41,711 bases of DNA from positions 1 through 41,711 of the forward strand of contig JAKQHX010000049.1 of the NCBI GenBank assembly GCA_029557815.1, given 5' to 3'. The stretch comes from a bacterium (lineage in GTDB: Bacteria; Patescibacteriota; Saccharimonadia; Saccharimonadales; JAGQNK01). Position numbers and translations under genes: made by a program. The notes under the pieces were generated by a model. It was not told where the DNA came from, ran no database searches, and saw only the letters and a program-made list of their open reading frames with translations. Shown here one piece after another: positions 16,854-25,353 of this stretch (position 1 is its first letter; each line of letters starts with the position of its first letter).

Positions 16854-17618
16854 AGAGTAGCTACTCGGGCGTTGAATAATCCAGAGTTGTCCGAGCCAGG
16901 GAAGCTGGCAGGGTGCATATACGCTCCCTCTTCCGGCTGCATACAGTAGATGGCTGTTCATATATGTTTATGTACAAAATGCGAACATACATATTACACG
17001 AGTAGGCAGACGCCGTTGCGACAATATACATGGGAGGCACCTCATGAGAATCCGGCTGGAGCCCGCAAAGCAGGGTGCGGCAAAATATGAGCCGCTGGAG
17101 TCGGAATGATAGAAAAATTGAACCCACAGGGCGTGGATAGTGAACCAAATGCAAACATAGACATGACGTCGCACAATGTATATTTTACGACTCGTAAGTA
17201 GTGCCCTAAGATGATTGGCAATACGCCCCCTACAGGGGACTAGAACCTGTTTATGCAGCAGAATGCGTTTCTATTTATCTTTTCTGTACATCAAAGCTTA
17301 TTTATCCTGCATCTCTTGCTGCCCAGGATACGTCTCTGAAGCACTTCTGCTAGCTTGTTGCCACTATCGACAGACGTGACGTTGTATTTAGCGACATAGT
17401 TTGACTTTTCCACAGTAATGCTGTGAAAATATTTGCTTTTTTATCATTTAGTTTGTTTTATATATTATTCCCCTGGCCTATACCTGATATCTATAATATT
17501 TGACTTTTTATAATATTCGTATCTTTGTATAGTTTTTTTGGACAATTGCCAGTTTCTACCTATACGAACATTTTACGAACATTCTAGGGCAGAGCGGTAG
17601 AGGGATTCCCTTTAAGTA
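16854..17618. other. 765-base convergent intergenic region
   Basis: It lies between the last plus-strand gene and the end of the ftsQ operon. It contains a 12-base palindrome GAGTAGCTACTC (16855-16866) right after the stop codon, imperfect inverted repeats around 16960-17000, and an inverted-repeat-flanked TGTATA core near 17168-17192 loosely resembling a dif site. A small CCCC/GGGG hairpin at 17227-17238 and a direct repeat of ACGAACATT at 17564-17584 follow. Bases 17430-17570 are strongly AT-rich. No convincing protein is encoded; short minus-strand frames at 16861-17174 lack start signals and look random. Confidence 0.6.
17406..17447 (+). terminator. possible plus-strand intrinsic terminator
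   Basis: TTTTCCACAG and CTGTGAAAA pair with one bulged C across a 5-base TAATG loop, followed about 8 bases later by a run of six T. It lies 550 bases after the last plus-strand stop, so it would end a long 3' tail or an RNA of the gap. Confidence 0.35.
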
Positions 17619-18539
17619 CTACTTGTAATAGACCTTACCCGGTACGCGCACATCCAAGTATTCCTGCGGAGCAACCCCGTCTTGCTCTAACTTCTCTTTC
17701 GTAGCGATGAGCGCACCGGCCTGCACCCTGCTCTCCCCGGCTAAATCAAACTTCACATAGTATGATGGTCCACTCTCTAGACGAAGATGCATTTCATTTG
17801 CCACCGGCGGCAAAGACATAGACCTGATCTTGTGGCCCTTGTCGGCAAGCTGCATCGCAACTTCCCGAACGAACGCTACCGTCCCCTCGGGCAAAGCATA
17901 TTCTCCACGCTCCAAGGAAAGGCCACTCTCGTCCTGCAGGACGGGCAACTTATCGCGTATAGAACTATCCACATCAGATGCCTTGGAGATAGTACGGCCA
18001 CTCTCATCGATGACAAAACTATCTGTATGCGTAACCAGAATAAGCGCCGGCTCCGTCGGATTGACCTGCACGATCGGCCGCCGCCCAACTAGTGGCAGAA
18101 TAATCGAAACTTCTCCTAGTTCAGGAAATTTGTCCTGAATTTTCCTCGCGACTTCATCTGTATTAATAAGCAACTTGCTTTTAGTATAAATAGACTCGTT
18201 AAATATGGCTCTAACCTCTGGCACGTATGCGTCCAGCTGTCCGGCAGCCATACCCTTGCCATCGCCTCCTATGGCCTGCAGTTTTACCTGACCACTTAGC
18301 GTAGAAATATACACGAGACAAGCTGCTACAATAACACCCGCCGCAAGCGACGGTGCATAGCTCAACCATTTACGTGTGTCAAAAACGACCAACCGCTTTT
18401 TCTTACCAGGCTGTTCAACGCGGCGACCCTGTGAACTATCACTTGAGGATCGGCTCGCATAGTAAGAAAATACATTCGCCGTCTGCTGTGGACGAACGTT
18501 TCTAGCCGGTACATGTGGTGTTTGTTTTTTGCGAAACAT
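17619..18539 (-). CDS. ftsQ: cell division protein FtsQ/DivIB
   Basis: The 306-residue bitopic protein has a basic cytoplasmic N-terminus (~1-60), one membrane helix (~62-84, PSLAAGVIVAACLVYISTL), then a POTRA-like region at ~85-160 (KLLINTDEVARKIQDKFPELGEVSIILPLVGRRPIVQVNPTEP) and the beta domain. FtsQ/DivIB links FtsL and the septal synthases in the divisome. It starts 3 bases after the murG stop and is the last gene of the dcw run. No FtsA or FtsZ follows here. Confidence 0.9.
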   Translation of the reverse strand: MFRKKQTPHVPARNVRPQQTANVFSYYASRSSSDSSQGRRVEQPGKKKRLVVFDTRKWLSYAPSLAAGVIVAACLVYISTLSGQVKLQAIGGDGKGMAAGQLDAYVPEVRAIFNESIYTKSKLLINTDEVARKIQDKFPELGEVSIILPLVGRRPIVQVNPTEPALILVTHTDSFVIDESGRTISKASDVDSSIRDKLPVLQDESGLSLERGEYALPEGTVAFVREVAMQLADKGHKIRSMSLPPVANEMHLRLESGPSYYVKFDLAGESRVQAGALIATKEKLEQDGVAPQEYLDVRVPGKVYYK

Positions 18540-18542
18540 ATC

Positions 18543-19697
18543 TTAGTGCGTCTTGTTTTCTGCTACTTCTAATAGTACCATTGTCAGTTTGTGCGTGGCG
18601 TCAGGAATGGTCATCTCCTGAAGGCGCTTTCCTAGGCGGGCACGTGCCTGTTCATCCTGCAAGAGTTCACGAATCGCGCCGTCTAAGACACCTTGGTCAC
18701 TTATAATCGTTGTTTCTTTTACAATTTCTGCTGCTTGTGCCTTTTCAAAATGTTCTGCATTCTTAACTTGGTGACCACCGGTAAGCAAAGGGTTCGGCAC
18801 CACAATACAAGCCTTACCCTGCACCCCTAGCTCAGCCATGGCGTTCGCGCCCGCCCTTGTCACTACCACATCAGCTGCACCCGTGTACTGGTAGAGCGGG
18901 AAAAACAGCTCCGCAACGTGCAGACGATCATGCGTGAACCCTTCATATATACCGGCCTTCCCTTTTCCCACCTGATGGATTACATACAGGTTCGGGAAAT
19001 CCTGGAGAAGCGGCGGCAAAATAGTCTTCACGGCCTTATTAATAGTAGCGGCCCCTCCGCTACCACCGGTTATAAGCAAAAGCTCGCATGTGGTCGGTAC
19101 TCCAATCTCACGCTTGAAGGCAGCTTGCTGCTTGGCAGAAACCGGACCGTAATCATCACCGACCAACACACCAACATATTTTACGCTCTCTGAAGGATAG
19201 CTATAGTACTCTGCCGGCATTGCCGTGGCGTGGTATGTGGCCCAACGGGCAACCAGACGGTTTGCAAGCCCTGGCAACGCGTCCGAGTCATGTGTTACGA
19301 ACGGAATTCGCCAAAAAGCTGAAGCGAGCCCAGCCGGCACGCCGACAAAGCCGCCTTTCAGAAGCACCACGTCCGGATTCAGGCGTCTCATAAGCAGCAG
19401 GGCTTGAAGCGTACCAAAAGCAAAGTAGAAAAGGTCCCGTATGTTCAGTAAATTCGTACGCACATCCAGCAGCCTTTGGAGCCATGATTCACCATGATAA
19501 CGACGGAACTTACCTGCATAGACCGTACGAATGTCATCAATATCCGTATTCCCTGCTGTCATTTCCGCATATTTACCATTGCGCTCACCGATATATACAA
19601 TGTATGCATCTGGATGAATGCGCTTCAGCTCATGTGCGACGGCCAGGATCGGCGTGATGTGGCCGCCTGTTCCGCCGCCAGTCAGCACTATTTTCAT
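18543..19697 (-). CDS. murG: UDP-GlcNAc:lipid I N-acetylglucosaminyltransferase MurG
   Basis: It transfers GlcNAc to lipid I to make lipid II. The N-terminal loop MKIVLTGGGTGGHITPILAVA, a second GGSGGAATINKAV loop and the donor-binding VVTRAGANAMAEL and VVPNPLLTGGHQVKNAE motifs are all intact in 384 residues (GT28). The start is fixed by the conserved N-terminus, which makes it overlap the end of ftsW by 68 bases. Confidence 0.96.
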   Translation of the reverse strand: MKIVLTGGGTGGHITPILAVAHELKRIHPDAYIVYIGERNGKYAEMTAGNTDIDDIRTVYAGKFRRYHGESWLQRLLDVRTNLLNIRDLFYFAFGTLQALLLMRRLNPDVVLLKGGFVGVPAGLASAFWRIPFVTHDSDALPGLANRLVARWATYHATAMPAEYYSYPSESVKYVGVLVGDDYGPVSAKQQAAFKREIGVPTTCELLLITGGSGGAATINKAVKTILPPLLQDFPNLYVIHQVGKGKAGIYEGFTHDRLHVAELFFPLYQYTGAADVVVTRAGANAMAELGVQGKACIVVPNPLLTGGHQVKNAEHFEKAQAAEIVKETTIISDQGVLDGAIRELLQDEQARARLGKRLQEMTIPDATHKLTMVLLEVAENKTH

Positions 19698-20901
19698 GTG
19701 CGTTCCTTTCTGAAGTTAGTCTACCGGGCATACCGAGCTCTGCGTTGACCGCATAAGAGGTGTAGCGCGAGACATTAAACACCAATCCTACGGCGGCCAT
19801 GACAAAAACCACGCTCGTACCACCATAACTGATGAAAGGCAACGTGATGCCCTTGAGCGGCAAGAGCCCTATCATTGCGCCGATATTAATGAATGCCTGC
19901 GTACTCAGCCAAGCCAGCACACCTGCAACGATTAATCTCGAAAAATCATCCGGTGCCCTTTCCATAATGTTCTTTATCCGTGCAAAAAACACCCCGAATA
20001 GACATACGAGGAATGTAGCGCCGACAAAACCAAATTTTTCCGACACGATGGCGAATATCGAGTCGTTTGCCGCTTCTGGCAGATAGCCAAAGGCCTGTCC
20101 ACTATTTTGCAAGCCGATGCCAAACAAACCGCCCGACCCAACTGCGATGAGCGCCTGGCATGCCTGATAGCCTGCGTTCTGACAGTCACGCTCCGGGTTC
20201 ATGAATGTCGAGATACGGTCCCGACGGTAACTGAACGGTAGAATGAGTATCATAAGTGCGACCGCTACGACCAATCCAACCTGAGCTACTCGCATGAGCG
20301 GCAAACCGGCCACAAAAGCCATAGCGGCGGTCATTGCCACGATCACTGCTGTCGACCCAAAATCACGCTGTAGAATAGCCACTACGAGCCCGATGACGCC
20401 TAACATAACGACAATCGGCTTGAGCGCTTTTGCTGTGCTATGCATTTCCCCTCGCCTGATACGCTCCTCCAAAAACGCTGCAAGTCCTATGATAAGGGCC
20501 ATCTTAACAATCTCGACAGATTGTAAAGACAGGCCGCCAAAGCGTATCCACCGATGAGCCGGATACTCTGGGCTGACTGGAGTCACGAGCGCGATAAGCG
20601 TTGCCAGGACAGCTACTACCAACAGTGGCCGCTGAAAATGACGCCATTTGTGGTACGGCACAAACGTCACGCCAGTGAAAGCAATGAGCCCCAGTCCTAT
20701 TGCAGTAAGTTGCTTGGTTACGAAATAATTCTCGCCGACCTCTCTTTGGGCACTTAGCCCGGGGCTAATAGCATAGACGACGATAAGCCCAACAACGAGC
20801 AACATAACGCTCAGAAGCACCAAGATATAATCTGGCTTGTGTTTTCTTATGGCCGGGCCCCGGTTTGCCAGTAACGGACGCCGTGCCGTTTGCGGCCTCA
20901 T
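19630..20901 (-). CDS. ftsW: SEDS peptidoglycan glycosyltransferase FtsW
   Basis: The multi-pass SEDS protein polymerises lipid II at the septum with its partner FtsI. Ten or so hydrophobic segments are visible, with the family signatures FGGLSLQSVEIVKMALI, ERDCQNAGYQACQALIAVGSGG and LPFISYGGTSVV. The start at 20901 (423 aa) is chosen because its ATG overlaps the mraY TAA by one base (TAATG); an upstream extension to 20994 would read through the mraY end in another frame. The last ~22 residues overlap murG and are rich in Arg, His and Asn. Confidence 0.95.
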   Translation of the reverse strand: MRPQTARRPLLANRGPAIRKHKPDYILVLLSVMLLVVGLIVVYAISPGLSAQREVGENYFVTKQLTAIGLGLIAFTGVTFVPYHKWRHFQRPLLVVAVLATLIALVTPVSPEYPAHRWIRFGGLSLQSVEIVKMALIIGLAAFLEERIRRGEMHSTAKALKPIVVMLGVIGLVVAILQRDFGSTAVIVAMTAAMAFVAGLPLMRVAQVGLVVAVALMILILPFSYRRDRISTFMNPERDCQNAGYQACQALIAVGSGGLFGIGLQNSGQAFGYLPEAANDSIFAIVSEKFGFVGATFLVCLFGVFFARIKNIMERAPDDFSRLIVAGVLAWLSTQAFINIGAMIGLLPLKGITLPFISYGGTSVVFVMAAVGLVFNVSRYTSYAVNAELGMPGRLTSERNAHENSADWRRNRRPHHADPGRRT

Positions 20902-21935
20902 TATTTGCTCCCAAGGAGATACAGCATCAGGCCAACCACACCCGCGACCTGGCCAAGAATCCAAAAACGCATCGTGACTTTGGTTTCTGGCCATCCGATA
21001 GCCTCAAAATGATGGTGAATCGGAGAAGAAAGAAACACCTTTTTGCCATGGCGCAGCTTACGTGAAGTGCGGTTGATAATGACAGAACCAGTTTCTGCTA
21101 CGTACACTGCACCGACAACCGGCAATACGTAGATAGTGTCAGTTTGGAGCGCAATGATGCCAAGCGCCGTTCCAAGTGCAAATGAGCCTACATCGCCCAT
21201 AAAGAACCGGGCAGGATGAATATTGAACCATGTATAGCTGAGTAATGCCCCTACAATTGATAAACAGAAGCCTGCGAGCGCGTATTTACCTTGGGACGCT
21301 GCGATAATCGTATAGACCGTAAAAGACGAAACCAACAGACCGCCAGCCAAACCATCCAAGCCGTCAGTGATATTCACCGCGTTAGCAGTTGCTATGACCA
21401 CAAACCAAAATACCAAAATTACTGACGCCCCCAGCGCTACTTCGCCAAAACCAAAATTGAGGCTCGTCACGTCAAGCTTTCCGTAAAACCACAAACCACC
21501 AACGAGCGCTACGATACTATGCAGGAAAAATTTTATCTTTGCCCGCATGCCAGCTATGGCACTGCTTCCACGGATGTTCATCCAGTCGTCAATAAACCCG
21601 ATCAGGCCAGCTCCGACCATACCGGCAAGCGGCAACCACGTTTGGCCTCTATCAAGGTTGGCGAGTACCGTCACGAGACCTACGGCGAGGATGAACACAA
21701 CACCAGCCATATTTGGAATATTACGCTTATGCTTGGCGGCATGGAGCTTCGCATACACGGTGGCCTTGCCACCCGACCACGAGTCGGTACGCTGCTTCTT
21801 CCACCATTCATACTTGTAGGCGATGGTCGTATAAAAAGGTGTCAACGCCATGCTGACTGCAAATGTCAGGAAGCTCAAGAACAAAATTTGTATCAAAGTA
21901 TTCGTCTGGACTACGATGTTTATAGTTTCTGTCAT
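20901..21935 (-). CDS. mraY: phospho-MurNAc-pentapeptide transferase MraY
   Basis: It makes lipid I from UDP-MurNAc-pentapeptide and undecaprenyl phosphate. The 344-residue membrane protein has the conserved NAVNITDGLDGLAGG, FMGDVGSFALG and SSPIHHHFEAIGWPE motifs that bind Mg2+ and nucleotide. It has its own TATAAT box at 21950-21955, 14 bases before the ATG, so the mraY-ftsW-murG-ftsQ part can be transcribed separately from ftsI. Confidence 0.96.
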   Translation of the reverse strand: MTETINIVVQTNTLIQILFLSFLTFAVSMALTPFYTTIAYKYEWWKKQRTDSWSGGKATVYAKLHAAKHKRNIPNMAGVVFILAVGLVTVLANLDRGQTWLPLAGMVGAGLIGFIDDWMNIRGSSAIAGMRAKIKFFLHSIVALVGGLWFYGKLDVTSLNFGFGEVALGASVILVFWFVVIATANAVNITDGLDGLAGGLLVSSFTVYTIIAASQGKYALAGFCLSIVGALLSYTWFNIHPARFFMGDVGSFALGTALGIIALQTDTIYVLPVVGAVYVAETGSVIINRTSRKLRHGKKVFLSSPIHHHFEAIGWPETKVTMRFWILGQVAGVVGLMLYLLGSK

Positions 21936-21949
21936 AATACGTTCGTTTT

Positions 21950-21955
21950 ATTATA
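21950..21955 (-). promoter_or_regulatory. -10 box upstream of mraY
   Basis: A perfect TATAAT on the minus strand in the 64-base ftsI-mraY gap, giving a leader of about 8 bases. No matching -35 is evident. Confidence 0.45.
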
Positions 21956-21999
21956 CCTTATTCTCATACGTGATTGACCCCTTCGTCGGTCACACTCCA

Positions 22000-23763
22000 T
22001 TAGCTTCTAGGGGTAACTCCAAAATTATTTATTAACATTCCGGTCAGGTCAACAAAGAGAGGTGCTGCCGCTTCTGCTCCGGCATAACCAGGAATCTTTG
22101 GCGTATCGACACGAACGACAATCACATACTGCGGCTCATCGCCACCAACAAATCCCATGAACATACCGTTAAACGCATCGCTGTAATAACCACCATCAGG
22201 CTTTGCCACCTCGGCAGTACCTGTTTTGCCACCTATGCTATACGCCGGATAGGTTCTCTTGAAGCCATACACGAAACTGTTTTTTTCAATCGTATATTCC
22301 ATCATCTCTTTGATGGTTTTGCTGACTTCTTTGCTCACCACATTTTCGCGGATGACTTTTGGATTTTCTATATGCTCTTTCCCGTCGGTGCCGATTGTCT
22401 TTTCTATGAGGTGCGGTTTATGGTATGTGCCACCGTTTACTACACTGGCAAGCGCAGCACCCATCTGGAGGGGGGTCGCCGTCATACCCTGGCCAAAGCT
22501 TGTGTTCGCGTAACGTATATTGAGGCCGTACCCTTCATTTGGGTCCGGGATAACTCCGCCTGACTCGTATCCCTGTTCCACGCCTGTCGGTTTGCCGAGC
22601 AAAAAATGGTTCACCATATAATCGTGCCATCGTTCGCGAGCTTGCTGGTTTATTTCGCCTCCACCCATTTGCATAAGCAGCCAAGCTGCTCCGGTATTCA
22701 GTGAAAGCTGCAAGATATCGCGAACACTTCGGGTCCCTGCCCCGCCGTCTTCTTCAATGTTGCTCACAACCGCGTCATCAATCTTGTACTGGCTGGGATC
22801 GTAGTACGTTTGGTCTTTGTGCACCACGCCCATATCGAGAGCGGCGGCGGCTGTGAGTGGCTTCATGATAGAGCCAACTTCCAGAGGTGCGCTTACGGTC
22901 GCGTTAGTGAACCGGTTGCCATCTTCTACTTTATAAAATTCAGCGGGATTAAAGGTTGGGTAGTTAGCCATGGCCTTGATGGCGCCAGTTTTTGCTTCCA
23001 TAATCAGTGCCCCGCCAGAGCCTGATCGAACCCTCTGCAGTCCGGCTTTCAGAAGATCCTCCAGCTGTTTCTGCATACCGATATCTATCGTCAACACGAC
23101 ACGCTTGCCTGCCTTGGGTTCAATATTGATGTTATTTTCATTGGCGGCCAGAGGGACGCCTGCCGCATCCGTAATGGCCTTCAGCTGGCCGGGCGTGCCT
23201 TTGAGGTCTCCGTCCAAAGCCTGTTCGACGCCATACTTGCCTTCGCCTTCGTCGTTCACGAACCCAAGTACTTGCGCCGCCAGGTTTCCCTGAGGATACG
23301 TACGATACGGCACCTCACGGGTTCCAATGCCCTTGAGTTCAAGCTTGGTAATCTTATCGCTCTGAGCTTTGGTCAGTTTCTTGGCCAGGATGACGTATCT
23401 GGTATCTTTAATTTCCAACGCTTCCTGATATTTATTGGCGTCACCACCAATAGCCCGGGCCAACTCATCAGCAGCAGTCTTTGAATCCTTTACGTATACC
23501 GGATCGGCGTAGAGAGTATAGAGTTTTTCATTCAAAACTATCGGTACAGTTGCATCGCCGTTGTGAGCTTCTATAACCCCCCGCTCTGGAGGAATTTGAT
23601 ACTCTTTGAGCTGACTGCTCAGTGCAGCCTTTTGATAATAATCATGTCTGATAACTTGTAGGTAAAAGAGCCGGACAACAAACACCGCACACACCAATAG
23701 TAACAAGGCGTACCATACGCGGATACGCTGAATAGGGGTCAGGAATGTACCGTTTAAATTCAT
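22000..23763 (-). CDS. ftsI: class B penicillin-binding protein (FtsI/PBP2B type)
   Basis: The 587-residue septal transpeptidase has one N-terminal membrane helix (~15-37), the PBP dimerisation domain, and a transpeptidase domain with the SxxK motif Ser298-Ile-Met-Lys301, SLN (LSLNTGAAW) and KTGTAE. It partners FtsW. TTGGAG four bases before the ATG is a proper Shine-Dalgarno site. It starts 17 bases after ftsL, the standard dcw order. Confidence 0.96.
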   Translation of the reverse strand: MNLNGTFLTPIQRIRVWYALLLLVCAVFVVRLFYLQVIRHDYYQKAALSSQLKEYQIPPERGVIEAHNGDATVPIVLNEKLYTLYADPVYVKDSKTAADELARAIGGDANKYQEALEIKDTRYVILAKKLTKAQSDKITKLELKGIGTREVPYRTYPQGNLAAQVLGFVNDEGEGKYGVEQALDGDLKGTPGQLKAITDAAGVPLAANENNINIEPKAGKRVVLTIDIGMQKQLEDLLKAGLQRVRSGSGGALIMEAKTGAIKAMANYPTFNPAEFYKVEDGNRFTNATVSAPLEVGSIMKPLTAAAALDMGVVHKDQTYYDPSQYKIDDAVVSNIEEDGGAGTRSVRDILQLSLNTGAAWLLMQMGGGEINQQARERWHDYMVNHFLLGKPTGVEQGYESGGVIPDPNEGYGLNIRYANTSFGQGMTATPLQMGAALASVVNGGTYHKPHLIEKTIGTDGKEHIENPKVIRENVVSKEVSKTIKEMMEYTIEKNSFVYGFKRTYPAYSIGGKTGTAEVAKPDGGYYSDAFNGMFMGFVGGDEPQYVIVVRVDTPKIPGYAGAEAAAPLFVDLTGMLINNFGVTPRS

Positions 23764-23780
23764 TAATCTCCAAGTCTGCG

Positions 23781-24128
23781 CTAATTCTGGACGACACCCG
23801 CAGGGACAGCGCTCACGAGTTTGTTTGCAACTTCACTATTTTTGATACGTTCTTGAGCCTGCAAACGAGCAGAGTCTATCGCCAACTGGTCATGTTCTGC
23901 GCGAAGTCCGATTTGCTTGTCTTTTAAATCATTGATTTGGTAACTATAGGCGTTTGTCTTTGTTACCTGCGTGAGGTACAGGAGTCCTACCAGACAAGCC
24001 AACACAATGAGAATAATTGTGTTGCTGACCGGTCCAACGGCTTTACCTTTTGAGCGAAAGCTCGTAGTATTTTGGCTGCGAGCGGCGTAGCGTTGCCGAC
24101 CCACCGCCAGTGATGATGAGTATGTCAT
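23781..24128 (-). CDS. ftsL: FtsL-like division protein
   Basis: The 115-residue protein has a basic cytoplasmic N-terminus, a single membrane helix (~36-57, NTIILIVLACLVGLLYLTQV) and a heptad-like coiled coil (INDLKDKQIGLRAEHDQLAIDSARLQAQERI). This architecture and its place between rsmH and ftsI identify FtsL. The sequence itself is weakly conserved in all bacteria, so the call relies on topology and synteny. The leader is A-rich without a Shine-Dalgarno sequence. Confidence 0.82.
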   Translation of the reverse strand: MTYSSSLAVGRQRYAARSQNTTSFRSKGKAVGPVSNTIILIVLACLVGLLYLTQVTKTNAYSYQINDLKDKQIGLRAEHDQLAIDSARLQAQERIKNSEVANKLVSAVPAGVVQN

Positions 24129-24169
24129 ATGTTTGTTTTTGTGTTTTGTTTTAAGTGATACTTCTTTGT

Positions 24170-24199
24170 CCCCTGGCGCTTATTCAAAAGCGCCAGGGG
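24170..24199. repeat. perfect 11-bp hairpin between rsmH and ftsL
   Basis: CCCCTGGCGCT and AGCGCCAGGGG pair perfectly around an 8-base loop, 41 bases upstream of ftsL. On the minus strand no U-run follows, so it is not a usual terminator of rsmH. On the plus strand TTCCTTTT follows it. It may be a pause, processing or stability element in the dcw transcript. Confidence 0.6.
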
Positions 24200-24232
24200 T
24201 TCCTTTTATACAAAGTTAGGTTAGGCCGTTAA

Positions 24233-24292
24233 CTAAACAACCCGAACTTTTACCTTGTATGCACGGGAGAGGTTTTTTACCTGGATTGGCAT
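24233..24292 (-). CDS. candidate 19-aa micro-ORF
   Basis: ATG at 24290-24292 is preceded by GGAAGAGG, one of the better Shine-Dalgarno sites in this cluster, and the frame reads MPIQVKNLSRAYKVKVRVV then TAG. The peptide is strongly basic. Shortly after its stop comes the perfect hairpin at 24170-24199. It could be a leader peptide that sets translation or transcription of ftsL, a conserved micro-protein, or chance. Confidence 0.35.
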   Translation of the reverse strand: MPIQVKNLSRAYKVKVRVV

Positions 24293-24339
24293 GCCTCTTC
24301 CTTTCTTGTTAGTGCACCCACCCTATTTTGGAGCAGATG

Positions 24340-25245
24340 CTATTTTTGTTTCACTGCTGCACGAAGCTTTGCACTGCGTGTTCGCGGATTAAAAACGATT
24401 TCATCCGAGTCGGCCATGACGGGCTGTTTTGTATACAGCGTCAGGACGGCGTCGTAGCGATCACCAGCCAGCTCATTAAACGACCGTTTAATGATCCTGT
24501 CTTCCAGGCTATGGAAGCTGATGACCACTATTCGCCCTCCCGGGGCTAGCAGATCCACCCACAGAGGTACAGCGTGTTTGATTTGGTCAAGCTCGCTGTT
24601 TACCGCAATACGAAGCGCTTGAAACGTTCGTGTTGCCGGATGTACCTTACTATGCCCCGGCCAAGCTTGGGCAACGATTTTTGCAAGCTCTGTTGTCGTA
24701 GCAATCGGACGGTGTTCCACTATCAGACGAGCTATTTTCCCAGCTCGCGGCTCTTCACCATACTCACGAATCAGGTCACGTAACTCCACTTCATCATAGG
24801 TATTGACTATGACTTCAGCCGTTACGCTTTGTGTCTGGTCCATGCGCATATCCAGCGGCCCTTCGGTCTTCAGGCTAAAACCTCTGCTTGCATTGTCAAG
24901 GTGCGGTGACGAAACGCCCAAATCGGCCAAAATCAAATCGAATTGCCTTTTTGCCTTCAGTAGTTCTCGGCTTGCCCCCAAAAAATCCTGGTGGATTATC
25001 TGGATGCCACGTCCCAAGAACTTTTCTTGCAAATATGCAATTGCATTGTGATCGCGATCTACCAAAGTAGAAGTGCTTGGTTGTAAGGTACGTTCCAGTA
25101 CATGGCTCGCGTGCCCTCCATATCCGGCTGTTAAGTCCAGATATGATTCCCCTTTTTTTGGTTGGAGATATCGGAGAACTGCCGTCAGCAGCACTGGAAA
25201 ATGTTGATTGGTTTGATTTTGGTTGTTTGTGTTGGTGTTTTTCAT
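24340..25245 (-). CDS. rsmH: 16S rRNA (cytosine-1402-N4) methyltransferase RsmH
   Basis: The 301-residue protein has the SAM-binding YLDLTAGYGGHASHVLE, the DLGVSSPHLDNASRGFSLKTEGPLDMRMD signature, HPATRTFQALRIAVNSEL and ISFHSLEDRIIKRSF. These are all diagnostic for RsmH/MraW. It sits in its usual place after mraZ but is separated from it by 460 bases. The Asn/Gln/Thr-rich first ten residues are unusual, and the leader has no clear Shine-Dalgarno site. Confidence 0.97.
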   Translation of the reverse strand: MKNTNTNNQNQTNQHFPVLLTAVLRYLQPKKGESYLDLTAGYGGHASHVLERTLQPSTSTLVDRDHNAIAYLQEKFLGRGIQIIHQDFLGASRELLKAKRQFDLILADLGVSSPHLDNASRGFSLKTEGPLDMRMDQTQSVTAEVIVNTYDEVELRDLIREYGEEPRAGKIARLIVEHRPIATTTELAKIVAQAWPGHSKVHPATRTFQALRIAVNSELDQIKHAVPLWVDLLAPGGRIVVISFHSLEDRIIKRSFNELAGDRYDAVLTLYTKQPVMADSDEIVFNPRTRSAKLRAAVKQK

Positions 25246-25274
25246 GCAAATGTTTGTTTTTGTCCTATATAAAG

Positions 25275-25303
25275 ATTATATAGGGATTTTTTTGCAAGGT
25301 CAC
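25275..25303 (-). promoter_or_regulatory. promoter for rsmH
   Basis: On the minus strand GTGACC (25298-25303), a 17-base spacer and a perfect TATAAT (25275-25280) lie about 30 bases before the rsmH ATG. The -10 box is inside the short inverted repeat CCTATAT/ATATAGG (25264-25284). rsmH may therefore be transcribed independently of mraZ. Confidence 0.5.
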
Positions 25304-25353
25304 CTATCTAGCAGTCAGCTTTTTGTGTTTTGGATAGTTTTTGTTTTTGTGTG

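Noticed and set aside
16955-16990. Second dif-like candidate (TTATGTACAAA)
   Set aside because: The XerD-like arm is fair but the opposite arm does not match; AT-rich sequence makes such matches likely by chance.
16861-17174. Two minus-strand frames (97 and 68 codons) in the convergent gap
   Set aside because: No Shine-Dalgarno or -10 signal, odd residue composition, and they overlap each other in different frames.
20902-20994. 31-codon N-terminal extension of FtsW
   Set aside because: It overlaps the mraY end out of frame; the internal ATG forms a TAATG junction with the mraY stop and gives a normal FtsW N-terminus.
24170-24199. Rho-independent terminator for rsmH
   Set aside because: The U-run is missing on the rsmH strand; dcw genes continue directly downstream.
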